A stretch of 64,000 nt of DNA from NCBI RefSeq assembly GCF_004519295.1, contig NZ_SOZH01000004.1, positions 186,001-250,000 of the forward strand. Reading direction: 5' to 3'. Under the pieces are notes generated by a model. It did not search any database. It had not been told where the DNA came from and saw nothing but the letters and a program-made list of their open reading frames with translations. Positions 1-7,842 of this stretch are shown here, piece after piece. Made by a program: the position numbers and the translations under genes. Within the stretch, counting starts at the first letter, position 1; each line of letters begins with the position of its first letter. The DNA comes from Cellulosimicrobium funkei (GTDB lineage: Bacteria > Actinomycetota > Actinomycetes > Actinomycetales > Cellulomonadaceae).

Positions 1-207
1 CGGGCCGCGCGCCGAGGCGAGGAACCGCGGGTCGCCGCCCACGGACCCGTAGGCGCGCACGGGCGAGCTGACGCCGCCCGGGAGCACGCCCTGCGCGCGC
101 ACGAACGCGGCGTGGTTGTCCGCCCCGCCCGCGCCCGGCGCGCCGAACAGCGCCGCGTCCTGCGCCTGCACGGCCTCCGCCGTCCCGAAACCGCCCGTGT
201 CCGTCAT
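1..207 (-). CDS. hemL: Glutamate-1-semialdehyde 2,1-aminomutase, N-terminal part (cut by window edge)
   Basis: Only the first 69 codons are present; the gene runs off the left edge. The product should isomerise glutamate-1-semialdehyde to 5-aminolevulinate with PLP, the last step of the C5 route begun by HemA. What shows it is the stretch [20 protein letters not shown], the family signature near the N-terminus. The ATG at 207 overlaps the hemB stop by four bases (ATGA), so hemL is translated as the last visible gene of the hem operon. The N-terminal extension before PGGV is about 40 residues, somewhat longer than in many homologues. The PLP lysine lies outside the window. Confidence 0.9.
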   Translation of the reverse strand, partial: MTDTGGFGTAEAVQAQDAALFGAPGAGGADNHAAFVRAQGVLPGGVSSPVRAYGSVGGDPRFLASARGP

Positions 208-1238
208 GCCCGCGTCCTTCCGTCGTTCTCGTCCAGCCAGCCCGCGAGCTCCGTCGCCCAGTAGGTGAGGATCACGTCCGCGCCGGCGCGCTTGATGCCG
301 AGCACCGACTCCGTGACGGCGGCGCGCCGGTCGATCCAGCCGTTCGCCGCGGCCGCCTCGATCATCGCGTACTCGCCCGACACCTGGTACGCCGCGACGG
401 GCACCGCCGACATCTCCGCGACCGCCGCGAGCACGTCGAGGTACGACCCGGCGGGCTTCACCATGACCATGTCCGCACCCTCGGCGAGGTCGAGGTTGGC
501 CTCGCGCAGGCCCTCGCGGGCGTTGCCCGCGTCCATCTGGTAGGTGCGGCGGTCGCCTTGGAGCGCCGAGTCCACGGCCTCCCGGAACGGCCCGTAGAAC
601 GCGCTCGCGTACTTCGCGGAGTACGCGAGGATGCCGACGTCGTCGAACCCGGCGGCGTCGAGCGCCTCGCGGATCACGGCGACCTGGCCGTCCATCATGC
701 CCGACGGCGCGACGACGTCCGCGCCCGCCCGCGCCTGCGCGACGGCCATCGAGGCGTAGCGGTCGAGCGTCGCGTCGTTGTCGACGACGACGCCCCCGTC
801 CCGGCCCTCGGCCAGCACGCCGCAGTGCCCGTGGTCGGTGAACTCGTCGAGGCACGTGTCCGCCATGACGACCGGCCCGCCGTTCGTGTGCTCGCGCGCC
901 GCCTCGACCGCGACCCGGATGCCGCGCTGCAGGATGCCGTCCTCGGCGTCCGCCTGGGTGCCGGTCGCGTCGCGCTCGGCCGGGATGCCGAAGAGCATGA
1001 CGCCGCCGACCCCGGCGCGCGCGGCGTCGCGCACGGCGTCCGCGAGCGTCGCCTCGGTGTGCTGCACGACGCCCGGCATCGACGAGATGGGGCGCGGCGC
1101 GTCGAGGCCCTCCTTGACGAACAGGGGGAGCACGAGGTCGGACGCGTGCACGCGCGTCTCGCTGACGAGCCGTCGCACGCGCGGGCTCGTGCGCAGGCGG
1201 CGCGGCCGGTGGTGCCCGACGGGGAGCTGGTGGGTCAC
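204..1238 (-). CDS. hemB: Delta-aminolevulinic acid dehydratase (porphobilinogen synthase)
   Basis: Condenses two 5-aminolevulinate molecules to porphobilinogen in the cytoplasm. 344 aa, normal for the family. Both Schiff-base lysines are visible: [14 protein letters not shown] (about residue 209) and [12 protein letters not shown] (about 261). The metal-site segment reads [14 protein letters not shown]: first and third cysteines of the zinc triad are kept, but the middle one is Asp, a mixed form that I believe is common in actinobacteria. The GTG at 1238 was chosen because AAGGAGA lies eight bases upstream and because it makes a GTGA overlap with hemD. The open frame continues upstream, but only as antisense to nothing and inside hemD. 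Confidence 0.95.
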   Translation of the reverse strand: MTHQLPVGHHRPRRLRTSPRVRRLVSETRVHASDLVLPLFVKEGLDAPRPISSMPGVVQHTEATLADAVRDAARAGVGGVMLFGIPAERDATGTQADAEDGILQRGIRVAVEAAREHTNGGPVVMADTCLDEFTDHGHCGVLAEGRDGGVVVDNDATLDRYASMAVAQARAGADVVAPSGMMDGQVAVIREALDAAGFDDVGILAYSAKYASAFYGPFREAVDSALQGDRRTYQMDAGNAREGLREANLDLAEGADMVMVKPAGSYLDVLAAVAEMSAVPVAAYQVSGEYAMIEAAAANGWIDRRAAVTESVLGIKRAGADVILTYWATELAGWLDENDGRTRA

Positions 1239-2311
1239 GAGGGGTCTCCTTCGGGAGTCGGGTCGACGCCGGTCGTGCCGGCGGCCGGGGGAGCGGCCGG
1301 GTCGTCGGGCAGGGCGGCGGAGCCGGCGGTGGTGCGGGTGGCGGCGAGCGCGCCGACGAGCGCGGCGGCCAGCGCGGCGTCGGTCGGGCGCTCCGCGACG
1401 GCATCGAGCCGCAGCCCGACGTCGCGCGCGGCCCGGGCGGTCGGGTCGCCGATCGCGACGCCCACGACGTCGTCGCGCGGGCCGAGCTGCCGCGCGACCT
1501 CGCGCGCGACGCTCCCCGAGGTGAGCACGACGGCGTCCACCGCGCCCGCGCGCCACGCCGCGACGACGTCCGGCGCGAGCGTGTGCGTGACGGTGCGGTA
1601 GACGGTGACGACGTGCGGGACGTACCCGAGGTCGTGCAGGCCGTCGTGCATCGTCGGCGCGGCGAGGTCCCCCTGCGGCAGCAGGACCACACCTCTACCT
1701 CGCGAGGTAGAGCCCTGGTCCCCCGAGGTAGAGGCCTGGTCCGACGGAGGGAGGGCGGCGAACGCGGCGACGAGGCCGCGGGCGGAGTTCTCGTCGGGCT
1801 CGAGCTCGACGGTGACGCCGACCGCCTCCAGGGCGCGGCGCGTCGCGGGCCCGACGGCGGCCCAGCGGGCCCGGCGCGCGGCGTCGCCGAGGTCGACGCC
1901 CTGGCGGGCGGCGCTCGCGAGGAGCTCGTCGATCGCGTTGACGCTCGTCACGACGACCCACGCGAAGTCGCCGTGGACCAGGCGGGCGAGGGCACCGTCG
2001 ACGGGCGCGGTGTCCTCGACGGGCGCGCGCTCGATCGCCGGGCTGACGAGGACGTGGGCGCCCGCGTCGCGGAGCGTCGCCGCGAGGCCCGCGGCGCGCT
2101 CGGGCGCACGCGGGACCAGGACGGTCCGACCGGCGAGCGCGTCGGCCCGGCGGGCCGCGTCCAGGTCGTCCACCGGCCCCACGGCGTCCACGGGGTACCC
2201 AGCGTCCACCGGGGCACCAGGGTCCACCGCGCCCGCCGTGCCACGCGCCGGGAGCGGGGGCACCACGGGCGCGGGCCCCCGCGACGGGTCGCGCAGCGGT
2301 CCGGGGCTCAT
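1235..2311 (-). CDS. hemD: Uroporphyrinogen-III synthase
   Basis: Cyclises hydroxymethylbilane with inversion of ring D to uroporphyrinogen III. HemD sequences diverge strongly; support comes from position (start ATG overlaps the hemC stop, stop overlaps hemB) and from family-like stretches [62 protein letters not shown] and [17 protein letters not shown]. At 358 aa it is longer than usual (250-270): it has about 45 extra N-terminal residues, including a [16 protein letters not shown] repeat, and an acidic/Pro-rich C-terminal tail. In the middle it carries an in-frame insertion with two copies of DQ(A/G)STS, encoded by a palindromic DNA repeat at 1693-1742. A second HemD-like protein lies at 43543-44682, fused to a DNA-binding domain. 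Confidence 0.9.
   Translation of the reverse strand: MSPGPLRDPSRGPAPVVPPLPARGTAGAVDPGAPVDAGYPVDAVGPVDDLDAARRADALAGRTVLVPRAPERAAGLAATLRDAGAHVLVSPAIERAPVEDTAPVDGALARLVHGDFAWVVVTSVNAIDELLASAARQGVDLGDAARRARWAAVGPATRRALEAVGVTVELEPDENSARGLVAAFAALPPSDQASTSGDQGSTSRGRGVVLLPQGDLAAPTMHDGLHDLGYVPHVVTVYRTVTHTLAPDVVAAWRAGAVDAVVLTSGSVAREVARQLGPRDDVVGVAIGDPTARAARDVGLRLDAVAERPTDAALAAALVGALAATRTTAGSAALPDDPAAPPAAGTTGVDPTPEGDPS
1693..1742. repeat. Palindrome plus direct repeat inside hemD
   Basis: Positions 1693-1712 form a perfect 20-base palindrome, CTCTACCTCGCGAGGTAGAG. Its right half begins a 19-base unit (1703-1721) repeated with one mismatch at 1724-1742, so the period is 21 bases. The insertion keeps the hemD frame and encodes a seven-residue repeat on the minus strand. 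The form resembles short palindromic elements that insert into coding sequence; other copies were not seen in this window. Confidence 0.8.
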
Positions 2312-3408
2312 TCCGCCGCGCCGCGGTAGCCGCCGTCGCGGAGCTGCTCGCGGGCAGCCTCCACGGCGCGGTCGGTCGCCGGGGCCTCCGCGGCCGGGGC
2401 GTCGAGGACAGGGGTGCCCGCCCCGGTCTCGCGCAGCGGCGCGAGGCGCGCGGCGCCGTCGGCGAGGAGCGCGTCGGCGACGCGGGCACCCAGCCCGCGC
2501 GCGACGTCGTCCCGGGCGGTCGCGGCCGCGGCGAGCGATCCGGCGCTCGGGGGGAGCGCGGCGCGCGCGGAGTGCGTGAGCTGCTCGGCGCCGTCGACCC
2601 GCGCGACGACGGCCGTCAGCGCCACGTCGCCGTCCTCCACGACGGCGTGCGCGCCGACGGGGGCCGCGCACCCGGCCTCGAGCCGGCCGAGGAGCGCGCG
2701 CTCGGCGAGCACGGCGAGGCGCGTGGGCTCGTGGTCGAGGTCGTGCAGGGCGCGGGCGAGGACCGGGTCGTCGAGCGACGACGTGCGCACCTCGACGGCG
2801 AGCGCGCCCTGCCCGGCGGCGGGCGCCATGATCGCGGTGTCGATCACCTCGGACACGGCCTCGAGCCGGCCGAGGCGGGCGAGCCCTGCGTACGCGAGCA
2901 CGACGGCGTCGAGGTCCGCCTCCTCACCGAGCGCCCGAGCGAGGCGCGTGTCGACGTTGCCGCGGATGTCGACGACGTCGAGGTCGGGCCGGACGGACCG
3001 GAGCTGCGCGGCGCGCCGCGGCGACCCGGTGCCGACGCGCGCGCCGCGCCGGAGCGTCGTGATGGTCAGGCCGCCGCGCGCGCACAGGACGTCGCGCGGG
3101 TTCTCGCGCTCGGGCGTGATGACGGTGAGCCCCGGTGCGGGCTCGGTCGGGAGGTCCTTGAGGGAGTGCACCGCGACGTCGCACCGGCCGTCGAGCAGCG
3201 CCTCGCGGAGCGCGGTCACGAAGACGCCCGTGCCGCCCATCTGGGCGAGCGAGCCGGTGAGCACGTCGCCGTCGGTGCGGATGCGCACGATCTCGACGTC
3301 GCGGCCGGTCAGCTCTTCGAGGCGGCGGGCGACGTGGCCGGTCTGGGTCGTCGCGAGGGCGCTGCCGCGCGTGCCCACGCGGAGGGGCGTCGTACCTGCA
3401 GGACTCAC
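2308..3408 (-). CDS. hemC: Hydroxymethylbilane synthase (porphobilinogen deaminase)
   Basis: Polymerises four porphobilinogens to hydroxymethylbilane. N-terminal RVGTRGSALATTQTGHVA, the DVAVHSLKDLPT and GTGSPRRAAQL segments, and the dipyrromethane-cofactor cysteine in LEAGCAAPVGAH (about residue 246) are all intact. I chose the GTG at 3408 (366 aa), which has GGGGAGAG 9-12 bases upstream; an ATG at 3435 in the same frame lacks a good ribosome binding site and adds nine residues not expected for the family. The stop overlaps the hemD start (ATGA). About 175 bases separate it from hemY upstream, so hemC may have its own promoter within the hem cluster. Confidence 0.94.
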   Translation of the reverse strand: MSPAGTTPLRVGTRGSALATTQTGHVARRLEELTGRDVEIVRIRTDGDVLTGSLAQMGGTGVFVTALREALLDGRCDVAVHSLKDLPTEPAPGLTVITPERENPRDVLCARGGLTITTLRRGARVGTGSPRRAAQLRSVRPDLDVVDIRGNVDTRLARALGEEADLDAVVLAYAGLARLGRLEAVSEVIDTAIMAPAAGQGALAVEVRTSSLDDPVLARALHDLDHEPTRLAVLAERALLGRLEAGCAAPVGAHAVVEDGDVALTAVVARVDGAEQLTHSARAALPPSAGSLAAAATARDDVARGLGARVADALLADGAARLAPLRETGAGTPVLDAPAAEAPATDRAVEAAREQLRDGGYRGAAE

Positions 3409-3487
3409 GGAACCAGTCTCTCCCCACTTCGGCATTCCACGAAAATGTGCACGTCACGGCGCGGGAATGATGCGGGGAGTGACGTGG

Positions 3488-3506
3488 TCCTGACGCCCGG
3501 TCAGGA
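3488..3506. promoter_or_regulatory. Inverted repeat in the hemY-hemC gap
   Basis: The 175-base gap between hemC (start 3408) and hemY (stop 3584) holds a perfect 7-bp inverted repeat TCCTGAC / GTCAGGA with a GCCCG loop, and another GTCAGG at 3522-3527. It lies 80-100 bases upstream of hemC, where an operator would be expected; a weak terminator for hemY is the alternative. No T-run follows it on either strand. Confidence 0.35.
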
Positions 3507-3583
3507 ACTTGCGGACAATGTGTCAGGTCATTTCGCGCGGAATTCTCGGGACTATTCCGGCGCGCAATCCGGTGAGGATTCCC

Positions 3584-5056
3584 TCAACCCGCGGCCGCGA
3601 GGCCGCGGGCACATTCCTGCGCGTGGCCGACGATCGACGCGAGCCCCGTCCCGGCGATCCAGCCGCCGGTCACGGCCAGCCCGGGCACGGCGTCCACGCG
3701 CGCGACGAACGCCGCGACCTCGCGCCGGAACGCGGGCGTGGGCGGGGGCAGCGCGCCGTTCCACCGCGTGACGACGTGGCCGAGGACGCGCCCGTGCAGG
3801 TCGACGCCGAAGAGGCGCGACGCGTCCAGGACGACGCGGTCGAGGTCCGGCTCCGTCGTCGCGCCGATGCGCCCGTAGCTGAGGCGCACCACGTGGTGCC
3901 CCGGCCCGGCGGCGGCGCGGACGCGGTCGCGCAGCCAGGGCCACTTGGCGGTCGAGTGCGTGAGCGCCTTGGCCTCGACGTCCGACGGCGGCGCCGCGCG
4001 CCCGGCGTCGCGGTGCGGCGGGGCGACGAGCAGGCCGGTCCCGCGCGGGGCGTCGTCGAGCTCGGGCGCGCGCAGCAGGAGCGTCACGAGCCGCACGTCC
4101 GCGCCGGGCTCCGGGTCCGGCAGGAGGTCGGCCGCCGTCCCGACGAGCGGGCCGAGCGCGTCGACGAGCGCCGGGGTCGTCACGACGAGGCGCGGCGCGG
4201 CGAGGTCGACCGAGCCGCTCGGGGTCTCGGCGCGCACGAGCCAGGTCCCGGGGCCGCCGTCCGGGGCCGCGGCGCGCGAGATCCCCGTGACCTCGTGGCG
4301 CAGCCGGAGGTCGGCACCCGCGGCGAGCCCCTCGACGAGCCGGTGCATGCCGCCGTCGATGCCGCGCACGGCCGACCCGGCCGGGGCGAGGGCGCGCATC
4401 GACGCGACGGCGCGCGCGAGCGACCCCTCGCGCTCGAACGCCTCGCGGAGCCCGGGCGCGACCGCCGCGACGTCCAGCCGGTCGAGGGGGGCGGAGTGCA
4501 CGCCGGAGGCGACCGGCGCGACGAGCCGCTCGGTCACGCGCGCCCCCATGCGGGACCGCGCGAACGTCTCGAGCGTCCGCAGGTCGGTGAACCGGCGGGG
4601 CAGCACCCGGTCGAGGCTCGCGCGCAGCGACCCGCCGAGGCCGACGGCGCGGCGCACGTCGCGCGACCACGGGTCCGCGGGGATGCCGAGGACGCCCGCG
4701 CGCGGCAGGGGGTACGCGTGCCCGGCGGCGTAGCCCCACGCGCCCGCGCCCGACGGCTCGACGACGTCGAGCCCCAGCTCGCGCACGAGGTCGCCGACGG
4801 CGGTGCCCCGGGCTGCGAACGACTCGGCCCCGAGGTCGACGCGCACGCCGTCGAGGCCGGGGAGGTCCCCGCCGCGGACGGGCCCGCCGGGCACCTCGGC
4901 GGCATCCAGCACGACGACGCGCAGCCCCTGCGCGCGCAGCGTCCGCGCGGCGGTGAGCCCGGCGACGCCCGCGCCGACGACGATCGCGTCCGCGGTCTCG
5001 ACCCCCTCCGGTGCGGCGGGTCCGGACGGACGGGGCGTCGTCGGCTCGGTGCTCAC
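3584..5056 (-). CDS. hemY: Protoporphyrinogen/coproporphyrinogen-III oxidase (HemY/CgoX type)
   Basis: FAD enzyme that aromatises the porphyrinogen ring; in actinobacteria using the coproporphyrin route the substrate is coproporphyrinogen III. 490 aa. The dinucleotide-binding motif VVGAGVAGLTAARTL is followed by VVVLDAAEVPGG, a substrate region (ERLVAPVASGVHSAPLDRLD) and the C-terminal FAD contact GLAVTGGWIAGTGLASIVGHA. GTG at 5056 overlaps the hemE stop (GTGA), fixing the start. The usual actinobacterial partners hemQ and hemH/cpfC are not next to it; they may lie beyond hemL, outside the window. Confidence 0.92.
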   Translation of the reverse strand: MSTEPTTPRPSGPAAPEGVETADAIVVGAGVAGLTAARTLRAQGLRVVVLDAAEVPGGPVRGGDLPGLDGVRVDLGAESFAARGTAVGDLVRELGLDVVEPSGAGAWGYAAGHAYPLPRAGVLGIPADPWSRDVRRAVGLGGSLRASLDRVLPRRFTDLRTLETFARSRMGARVTERLVAPVASGVHSAPLDRLDVAAVAPGLREAFEREGSLARAVASMRALAPAGSAVRGIDGGMHRLVEGLAAGADLRLRHEVTGISRAAAPDGGPGTWLVRAETPSGSVDLAAPRLVVTTPALVDALGPLVGTAADLLPDPEPGADVRLVTLLLRAPELDDAPRGTGLLVAPPHRDAGRAAPPSDVEAKALTHSTAKWPWLRDRVRAAAGPGHHVVRLSYGRIGATTEPDLDRVVLDASRLFGVDLHGRVLGHVVTRWNGALPPPTPAFRREVAAFVARVDAVPGLAVTGGWIAGTGLASIVGHAQECARGLAAAG

Positions 5057-6219
5057 CGTCGGGTCGCCTCCTCGGTGGCGGTGTCGGCGGCGCTGCCGGG
5101 AGCGTCGTCCGCGAGCGCGTGGACGAGCGCGACGACGCGCGTCAGCACGTCGGGGTCGGTGTCCGGCGGGACGCCGTGGCCGAGGTTGACCACGTGCCCC
5201 GGGGCCGTGCGCCCGCGGCGCACGACGTCCCGGACGTGCGCCTCGAGCACGTCCCACGGCGCGGCGAGCAGCGCGGGGTCGATGTTGCCCTGCACCGGCA
5301 CGGGGGCGTGGCCCTCGCCGAGGAGCCGGGCGGCGTCGTCGAGCGGCGTGCGGTAGTCGACGCCCACGGCGACGTCCTGCACCCCGGCTGCGGTCACGGC
5401 GTCGCGCATCGCGGGGAGCAGGTGGCCCGTGCCCGTGCCGAAGTGGACGACGGGCACGCCGAGGTCCGCGACGTGGGTGAGCGCGCGCGTGCTCGCGGGG
5501 GCGGCGCCGGCCGCGTAGTCCGCGAGCGAGAGCGAGCCGGCCCACGAGTCGAAGAGCTGCGCCGCGCTCGCGCCCGCCTCGACCTGCGTCCGCAGGAACG
5601 TGCCGGTGAGGTCGGCCGCCCAGTCGACGAGGCGCTGCCACGTCTCCGGGTCGCCGCGCAGCAGGGCGCGCGCCGCGAGGTGGTCGCGCGACGGCCGGCC
5701 CTCCACGAGGTAGGCGGCGAGGGTGAACGGCGCCCCGGCGAACCCGATGAGGGGCGTCGTGCCCAGCGCGTCGACGGTCAGCGCGACGGCCTCGCGGATC
5801 GGGGCGAGCGCGTCCTCGGTGAGCTCGCTCTCCACGAGCCGGGCGACGTCGTCGGGCGTGCGGTACGCCTGGCCCATGACGGGGCCGACCCCCGGCGCGA
5901 TCTCCACCTCGACGCCCGCGAGCCGCAGCGGGACCACGATGTCCGAGAAGAAGATGCCCGCGTCCACGCGGTGCCGGCGCACCGGCTGGAGCGTGATCTC
6001 GGACGCGAGGTCGGGGCGCAGGCAGGAGTCGAGCATGCTCACGCCCTCGCGCGCGGCGCGGTACTCCGGCAGCGAGCGGCCGGCCTGGCGCATGAACCAC
6101 ACGGGTGTGATTTCCGGGCGCTTTCCGGTCGTGCCCGCGCGCAGGGCCTGCACGAGCGGGGAACGGTCCGTGCGGCCGTCGGTCAGGGGATGGCCCGGGG
6201 AAAGGGCGACAGGAATCAC
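5053..6219 (-). CDS. hemE: Uroporphyrinogen decarboxylase
   Basis: Decarboxylates the four acetate side chains of uroporphyrinogen III to give coproporphyrinogen III. 388 aa. The N-terminal signature PVWFMRQAGRSLPEYRA, the DIVVPLRLAG segment and the catalytic-site Asp in IFFSDIVVPL are present, as are GFAGAPFTLAAYLVEG and the C-terminal NLGHGVPPDTDP. It begins with GTG at 6219, 50 bases from the divergent hemA start; the ribosome binding site is weak (AGAGAGG about 13 bases upstream). First gene of the minus-strand hem operon. Confidence 0.94.
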   Translation of the reverse strand: MIPVALSPGHPLTDGRTDRSPLVQALRAGTTGKRPEITPVWFMRQAGRSLPEYRAAREGVSMLDSCLRPDLASEITLQPVRRHRVDAGIFFSDIVVPLRLAGVEVEIAPGVGPVMGQAYRTPDDVARLVESELTEDALAPIREAVALTVDALGTTPLIGFAGAPFTLAAYLVEGRPSRDHLAARALLRGDPETWQRLVDWAADLTGTFLRTQVEAGASAAQLFDSWAGSLSLADYAAGAAPASTRALTHVADLGVPVVHFGTGTGHLLPAMRDAVTAAGVQDVAVGVDYRTPLDDAARLLGEGHAPVPVQGNIDPALLAAPWDVLEAHVRDVVRRGRTAPGHVVNLGHGVPPDTDPDVLTRVVALVHALADDAPGSAADTATEEATRR

Positions 6220-6269
6220 AGCTACCGATTCTGCCTCTCTCCCGGGGGAATGATTAAATCGGAGGCACT
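6220..6269. promoter_or_regulatory. hemE/hemA divergent promoter region
   Basis: Only 50 bases separate the two start codons, so both promoters must lie here or reach into the coding ends. The AT-rich core at 6250-6259 reads TTTAAT on the minus strand, about 30 bases ahead of hemE, and is a plausible -10. A 6-bp inverted repeat (CCGATT at 6225-6230, AATCGG at 6257-6262) flanks it. The hemA ribosome binding site GGAGG lies at 6261-6265. No -35 element was assigned. Confidence 0.4.
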
Positions 6270-7643
6270 GTGGCTCTTCTCTCCCTCACGGCCAGCCACC
6301 ACGAGCTGGACCTCGACGCCCTGGAACGACTCTCCACCGGGGCCCACTCGATCGGCGGCTCCGCGGTCGCGGCGTGCGACGTGATCACCGGTGCGGTCGT
6401 CCTCGCGACGTGCAACCGGTTCGAGCTGTACCTCGACGTGGACGCCCCCCTCGACGGCACCGGCGTGCAGCACGCGACCGAGCACGTCGCGCGCATGGTC
6501 GCCGAGGCGTCGGGCGTGGAGGTGGCCGAGGCGCTCGCGTCGTTCCGCACGCGCGCCGGGACCGAGGTCGCCGAGCACCTGTTCGCCGTCGCGTCGGGCC
6601 TGGACTCGATGGTCGTGGGGGAGCGCGAGATCGCCGGCCAGGTGAAGCGGGCGCTGGAGACCGCGCACGCCGACGGTGTCACGTCCTCGACGCTCGAGCT
6701 CCTCTTCCAGACGGCGTCGCGCACCTCCAAGAAGGTCAGCACGCAGACGACGCTCGGCGGGGCCGGTCGCTCCGTCGTCGCGCTCGGGCTCGACCTCGCC
6801 GCCGCCGAGCTGCCGCCGTGGCCGCAGGTCCGCGCCGTCCTCATCGGCACCGGGTCGTACGCGGGCGCGAGCCTCGCCGCGCTGCGGGCGCTCGGGTGCG
6901 ACGACGTGCGGGTCTACTCGCAGTCCGGCCGCGCCGAGGAGTTCGCCGCCGCGCGCGGCGTGGAGGCCGTGGCTGACCTCGTCGCGGCGCTCGAGGACGC
7001 GGACCTCGTGGTGTCGTGCAGCGGCGCGCGCGGGCGGGCGCTCGCGGCGGACGCCGCGCGCCCGGGCGCGGAGCGGCGCGAGCAGGCGATCGAGCACGTG
7101 CTCGACGCCGCCGCGGTGGTGCGCGCGCGCGAGCGGGCCGCGGTGCGGGCGGGCGAGGAGCCCGTCGCGCGCCCCACGGTCGTGCTCGACCTCGCGCTGC
7201 ACCGCGACGTCGACCCGCGCGTGGCCGACGTCGAGGGCGTGCTCCTGTACGACCTCGCGACGCTCGCGGCGCACTCGCCGTCGATCGCGTCCGAGCTCGT
7301 GACCCAGGCCCGCGCGATCGTCGACGAGGCCACGCGGGCGTTCGAGGAGACGCGCCTCGGCCGGGCGGCGGACACCGCGGTCGTCGCCCTGCTGGCCGAC
7401 GCCGAGCGGCGCGTCGCGCTCGAGGTGGCCGACGTCGTCGCGCTGCGCGAGGCGGACGGCGACCCGGTGGAGCCGGACGAGGCCGACGAGATCGCGCGCG
7501 GCGTGCGGCGCCGCGTGCACGCCGACCTGCACCGCGCGATCGTCGCGGCCCGTGCGGAGGCCGTCGCGGCGGCGCAGGCCGAGGAGCGCGCGGTCGTCGC
7601 GGACGCCCAGGCGCTCGTCCACGAGGCCGCCGGCGTGCGCTGA
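6270..7643 (+). CDS. hemA: Glutamyl-tRNA reductase
   Basis: NADPH-dependent reduction of glutamyl-tRNA(Glu) to glutamate-1-semialdehyde, committed step of tetrapyrrole synthesis. 457 aa. The nucleophilic cysteine is C48 in LATCNRFELY; GLDSMVVGEREIAGQVKRAL and QTASRTSKKV follow; the NADPH-binding region is AVLIGTGSYAGASLAALRA. The C-terminal helical dimerisation domain (about 360-457) is Ala/Glu/Arg-rich. GTG start has GGAGG five bases upstream. It is transcribed away from the rest of the hem genes, which would allow separate control of the entry step. Confidence 0.95.
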   Translation: MALLSLTASHHELDLDALERLSTGAHSIGGSAVAACDVITGAVVLATCNRFELYLDVDAPLDGTGVQHATEHVARMVAEASGVEVAEALASFRTRAGTEVAEHLFAVASGLDSMVVGEREIAGQVKRALETAHADGVTSSTLELLFQTASRTSKKVSTQTTLGGAGRSVVALGLDLAAAELPPWPQVRAVLIGTGSYAGASLAALRALGCDDVRVYSQSGRAEEFAAARGVEAVADLVAALEDADLVVSCSGARGRALAADAARPGAERREQAIEHVLDAAAVVRARERAAVRAGEEPVARPTVVLDLALHRDVDPRVADVEGVLLYDLATLAAHSPSIASELVTQARAIVDEATRAFEETRLGRAADTAVVALLADAERRVALEVADVVALREADGDPVEPDEADEIARGVRRRVHADLHRAIVAARAEAVAAAQAEERAVVADAQALVHEAAGVR

Positions 7644-7790
7644 CCCCCGTCCGCTCGACGGACCCGCTGCCTCGGGCATCCGATTGACAGCGCAGTCATA
7701 GCCGGGAGAGGGTGGCCGACGGACGCCCGTCGTCGACCAGGAGCACCGTCGCCCCGCCACGAGCGGCCCGGGCGGCACCTGACCGACGGC

Positions 7791-7806
7791 CCCGGGGCGC
7801 CCCGGG
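7791..7806. repeat. 16-bp perfect palindrome upstream of GH92 gene
   Basis: CCCGGGGCGCCCCGGG is self-complementary and ends 37 bases before the GH92 start codon. It would sit in the 5' leader or at the promoter. A TTGACA hexamer at 7684-7689 has no convincing -10 at 17 bases. The rest of the 199-base gap shows no gene. Confidence 0.35.
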
Positions 7807-7842
7807 CGACGACGCCCGGTCGCACGTCGAAGAGGACATGGC

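Noticed and set aside
5057-6100. Upstream extension of the hemY frame
   Set aside because: It lies out of frame within hemE; the GTG at 5056 with GTGA coupling fits the family start.
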